Part shown: positions 63,184 to 64,000 of the stretch, piece after piece | Position numbering within the stretch: the first letter of the stretch is position 1 | Layout: each line of letters begins with the position of its first letter | Assembly: GCF_039545095.1 (NCBI RefSeq) | Contig: NZ_BAABRS010000001.1 | Coordinates: 124,001-188,000, forward strand | DNA length: 64,000 bases | Direction: 5' to 3' | Source: Fodinibius salicampi | GTDB lineage: Bacteria; Bacteroidota; Rhodothermia; Balneolales; Balneolaceae | The notes under the pieces: model-generated | Database searches by the model: none | What the model saw: the letters and a program-made list of their open reading frames with translations, nothing else | Told to the model about the DNA's origin: nothing | Program-made: the position numbers and the translations under genes

Positions 63184-63543
63184 TTACATCTCCCAGATCT
63201 GATCTACGGGCAGCTTGTTGTTTTGGCACCATTCCCGGACGGTGTCTTTGTTTCCGTAATGGGTTACTAGGATAAAATCAGCGTCCCATCGTTCATACCC
63301 CAGTTTAATAATTTTTTGTAGCGGTCGCTTGAGTCTTTTTAAATCTTTTGGATTATCTTCGATAAATTCAAAATAGTAAATGATTTCATTTTTTTGGGCC
63401 ATTAGCGGAGGCGTATATCCCATCTCCTTTATGAGGGTATGATTGACTTGCGGATCTGGATATTCTGAATCATTGTTAATGCGTATATCCGAAAAATTTA
63501 GGTGCCTGAGCAACCGCGTAAGATTTTTAGTCAGCTCATCCAT
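63184..63543 (-). CDS. Hypothetical soluble protein
   Basis: 119 aa, soluble, mixed alpha/beta (YTPPLMAQKNEIIYYFEFIE, RWDADFILVTHYGNKDTVREWC). No family recognised; the pattern resembles small nuclease-like or restriction-fold proteins but no catalytic motif is clear. Leftward, ending just upstream of the palindrome at 63162. Confidence 0.5.
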   Translation of the reverse strand: MDELTKNLTRLLRHLNFSDIRINNDSEYPDPQVNHTLIKEMGYTPPLMAQKNEIIYYFEFIEDNPKDLKRLKRPLQKIIKLGYERWDADFILVTHYGNKDTVREWCQNNKLPVDQIWEM

Positions 63544-63759
63544 TGGGCATGGGATTCTTAAACGTTATATGGGTAACCTTTCTCTCAATTTTACTAGATA
63601 ATAAAAGTCTACAGAATTAATAATTAGTTAGCAATATCATTTTAAAATTGATGGATTAAAAATCTCCAATATTATCGGGTATTTCATTACAACACGGTAA
63701 ATAAGAAACGCTTATAATTTATTACAAAATAATCTTCACCTTCTTAAAAGGAGGTCCAA

Positions 63760-64000
63760 ATGATCGTATTAAGTGGAACAGCAATTTTTTGGTTTACCGC
63801 ATTGGGGCTGGTGATCGGCTCGCTTTATGGACTTATTATAAAAAAAGAAGGGATTTCAGTCATCGGAAATATAATATGGGGCGTGATTTCATCAGTTTTA
63901 ACCGGATCACTTGGTATCTGGCTTAACTTTGGCGATGGACTGTTATTCGCTTTTATGTATACCATTGCCTTCCTGTTTATTGTGAATGTGTTTCACCAAC
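63760..64000 (+). CDS. GlsB/YeaQ/YmgE-type stress membrane protein, 3' partial
   Basis: Starts with a perfect aaaggagg site seven bases before ATG. Three hydrophobic segments (AIFWFTALGLVIGSLYGLII, SVIGNIIWGVISSVLTGSLG, LLFAFMYTIAFLFIVNVF) with the small-residue-rich pattern of GlsB/YeaQ transglycosylase-associated proteins. The frame runs off the window end after 80 codons, near the usual length. Confidence 0.65.
   Translation, partial: MIVLSGTAIFWFTALGLVIGSLYGLIIKKEGISVIGNIIWGVISSVLTGSLGIWLNFGDGLLFAFMYTIAFLFIVNVFHQ

Overview
The window reads as a chromosomal stretch of a Balneolota/Rhodothermota-like relative of the Bacteroidota (inference; moderate GC, a CcmE with a C-P-S-K-Y heme motif, DUF6567, many secreted c-type cytochromes and universal stress proteins). 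I cannot name the genus from sequence alone.

Layout. 0-5.7 kb: a B12-binding protein with the CarH-type W-x9-EH signature overlapping a histidine kinase (probable cobalamin light sensor), a TauE/SafE exporter, a Na+/solute symporter and a PH-SHOCT protein. 5.9-10.6 kb: cytochrome c maturation operon ccmC-ccmD-ccmE-ccmF, truA and tRNA-Asn. 10.6-15.6 kb: a scarred island. The 3' end of tRNA-Asn (cggggagcca) and an adjoining terminator plus serine-recombinase 3' end occur twice, about 3.3 kb apart. Between the copies lie a formate/nitrite-channel/DsbA fusion, a SHOCT mini-protein, a Met/Gln-rich secreted peptide, a 5'-truncated P-II protein and a small HTH protein; beyond the second copy are a DUF932 fragment and a small pseudogene.

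15.6-33.3 kb: a stress and redox region with three two-domain UspA proteins, a zinc-ribbon BCAM0308-type protein, a Met-rich periplasmic protein, an outer-membrane barrel, an SQR/NDH-2-like flavoprotein, AI-2E transporter, MgtC/DUF4010, a P1B-4 metal ATPase, a DUF892 protein, a FixL-like heme-PAS histidine kinase with a NarL-type response regulator, Hsp20, DUF2892 and an SDR. 33.3-44.4 kb: PEP synthase, a complete N-type ATPase operon (beta, epsilon, Q, R, a, c, b/delta, alpha, gamma) and the K+ importer Kup. 45.2-50 kb: another UspA, a pentaheme cytochrome, a cytochrome c/beta-barrel fusion and a DUF6567 lipoprotein. 50.2-60.5 kb: a gene graveyard with at least nine broken genes among intact AlkD, an MMPL exporter and small membrane proteins. 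60.6-64 kb: flavodoxin, L,D-transpeptidase, a DUF3365 heme lipoprotein and the start of a GlsB/YeaQ-type membrane gene.

Main discovery. A 19-bp odd palindrome, consensus TGTAGG-N3-W-N3-CCTACA, recurs from 16.6 to 63.2 kb. It lies mostly 60-120 bp upstream of start codons of UspA genes, the DUF892 and FixL-like kinase genes, hsp20, the cytochromes, the flavoprotein, the flavodoxin, DUF3365, DUF6567 and DUF6064, and its central base is A or T in every copy accepted. With the adjacent kinase keeping the FixL heme-ligand His and the O2-signalling Arg, this looks like an undescribed oxygen-responsive, dormancy-like regulon (analogous to FixLJ or DosRST). Binding by the neighbouring response regulator is inference.
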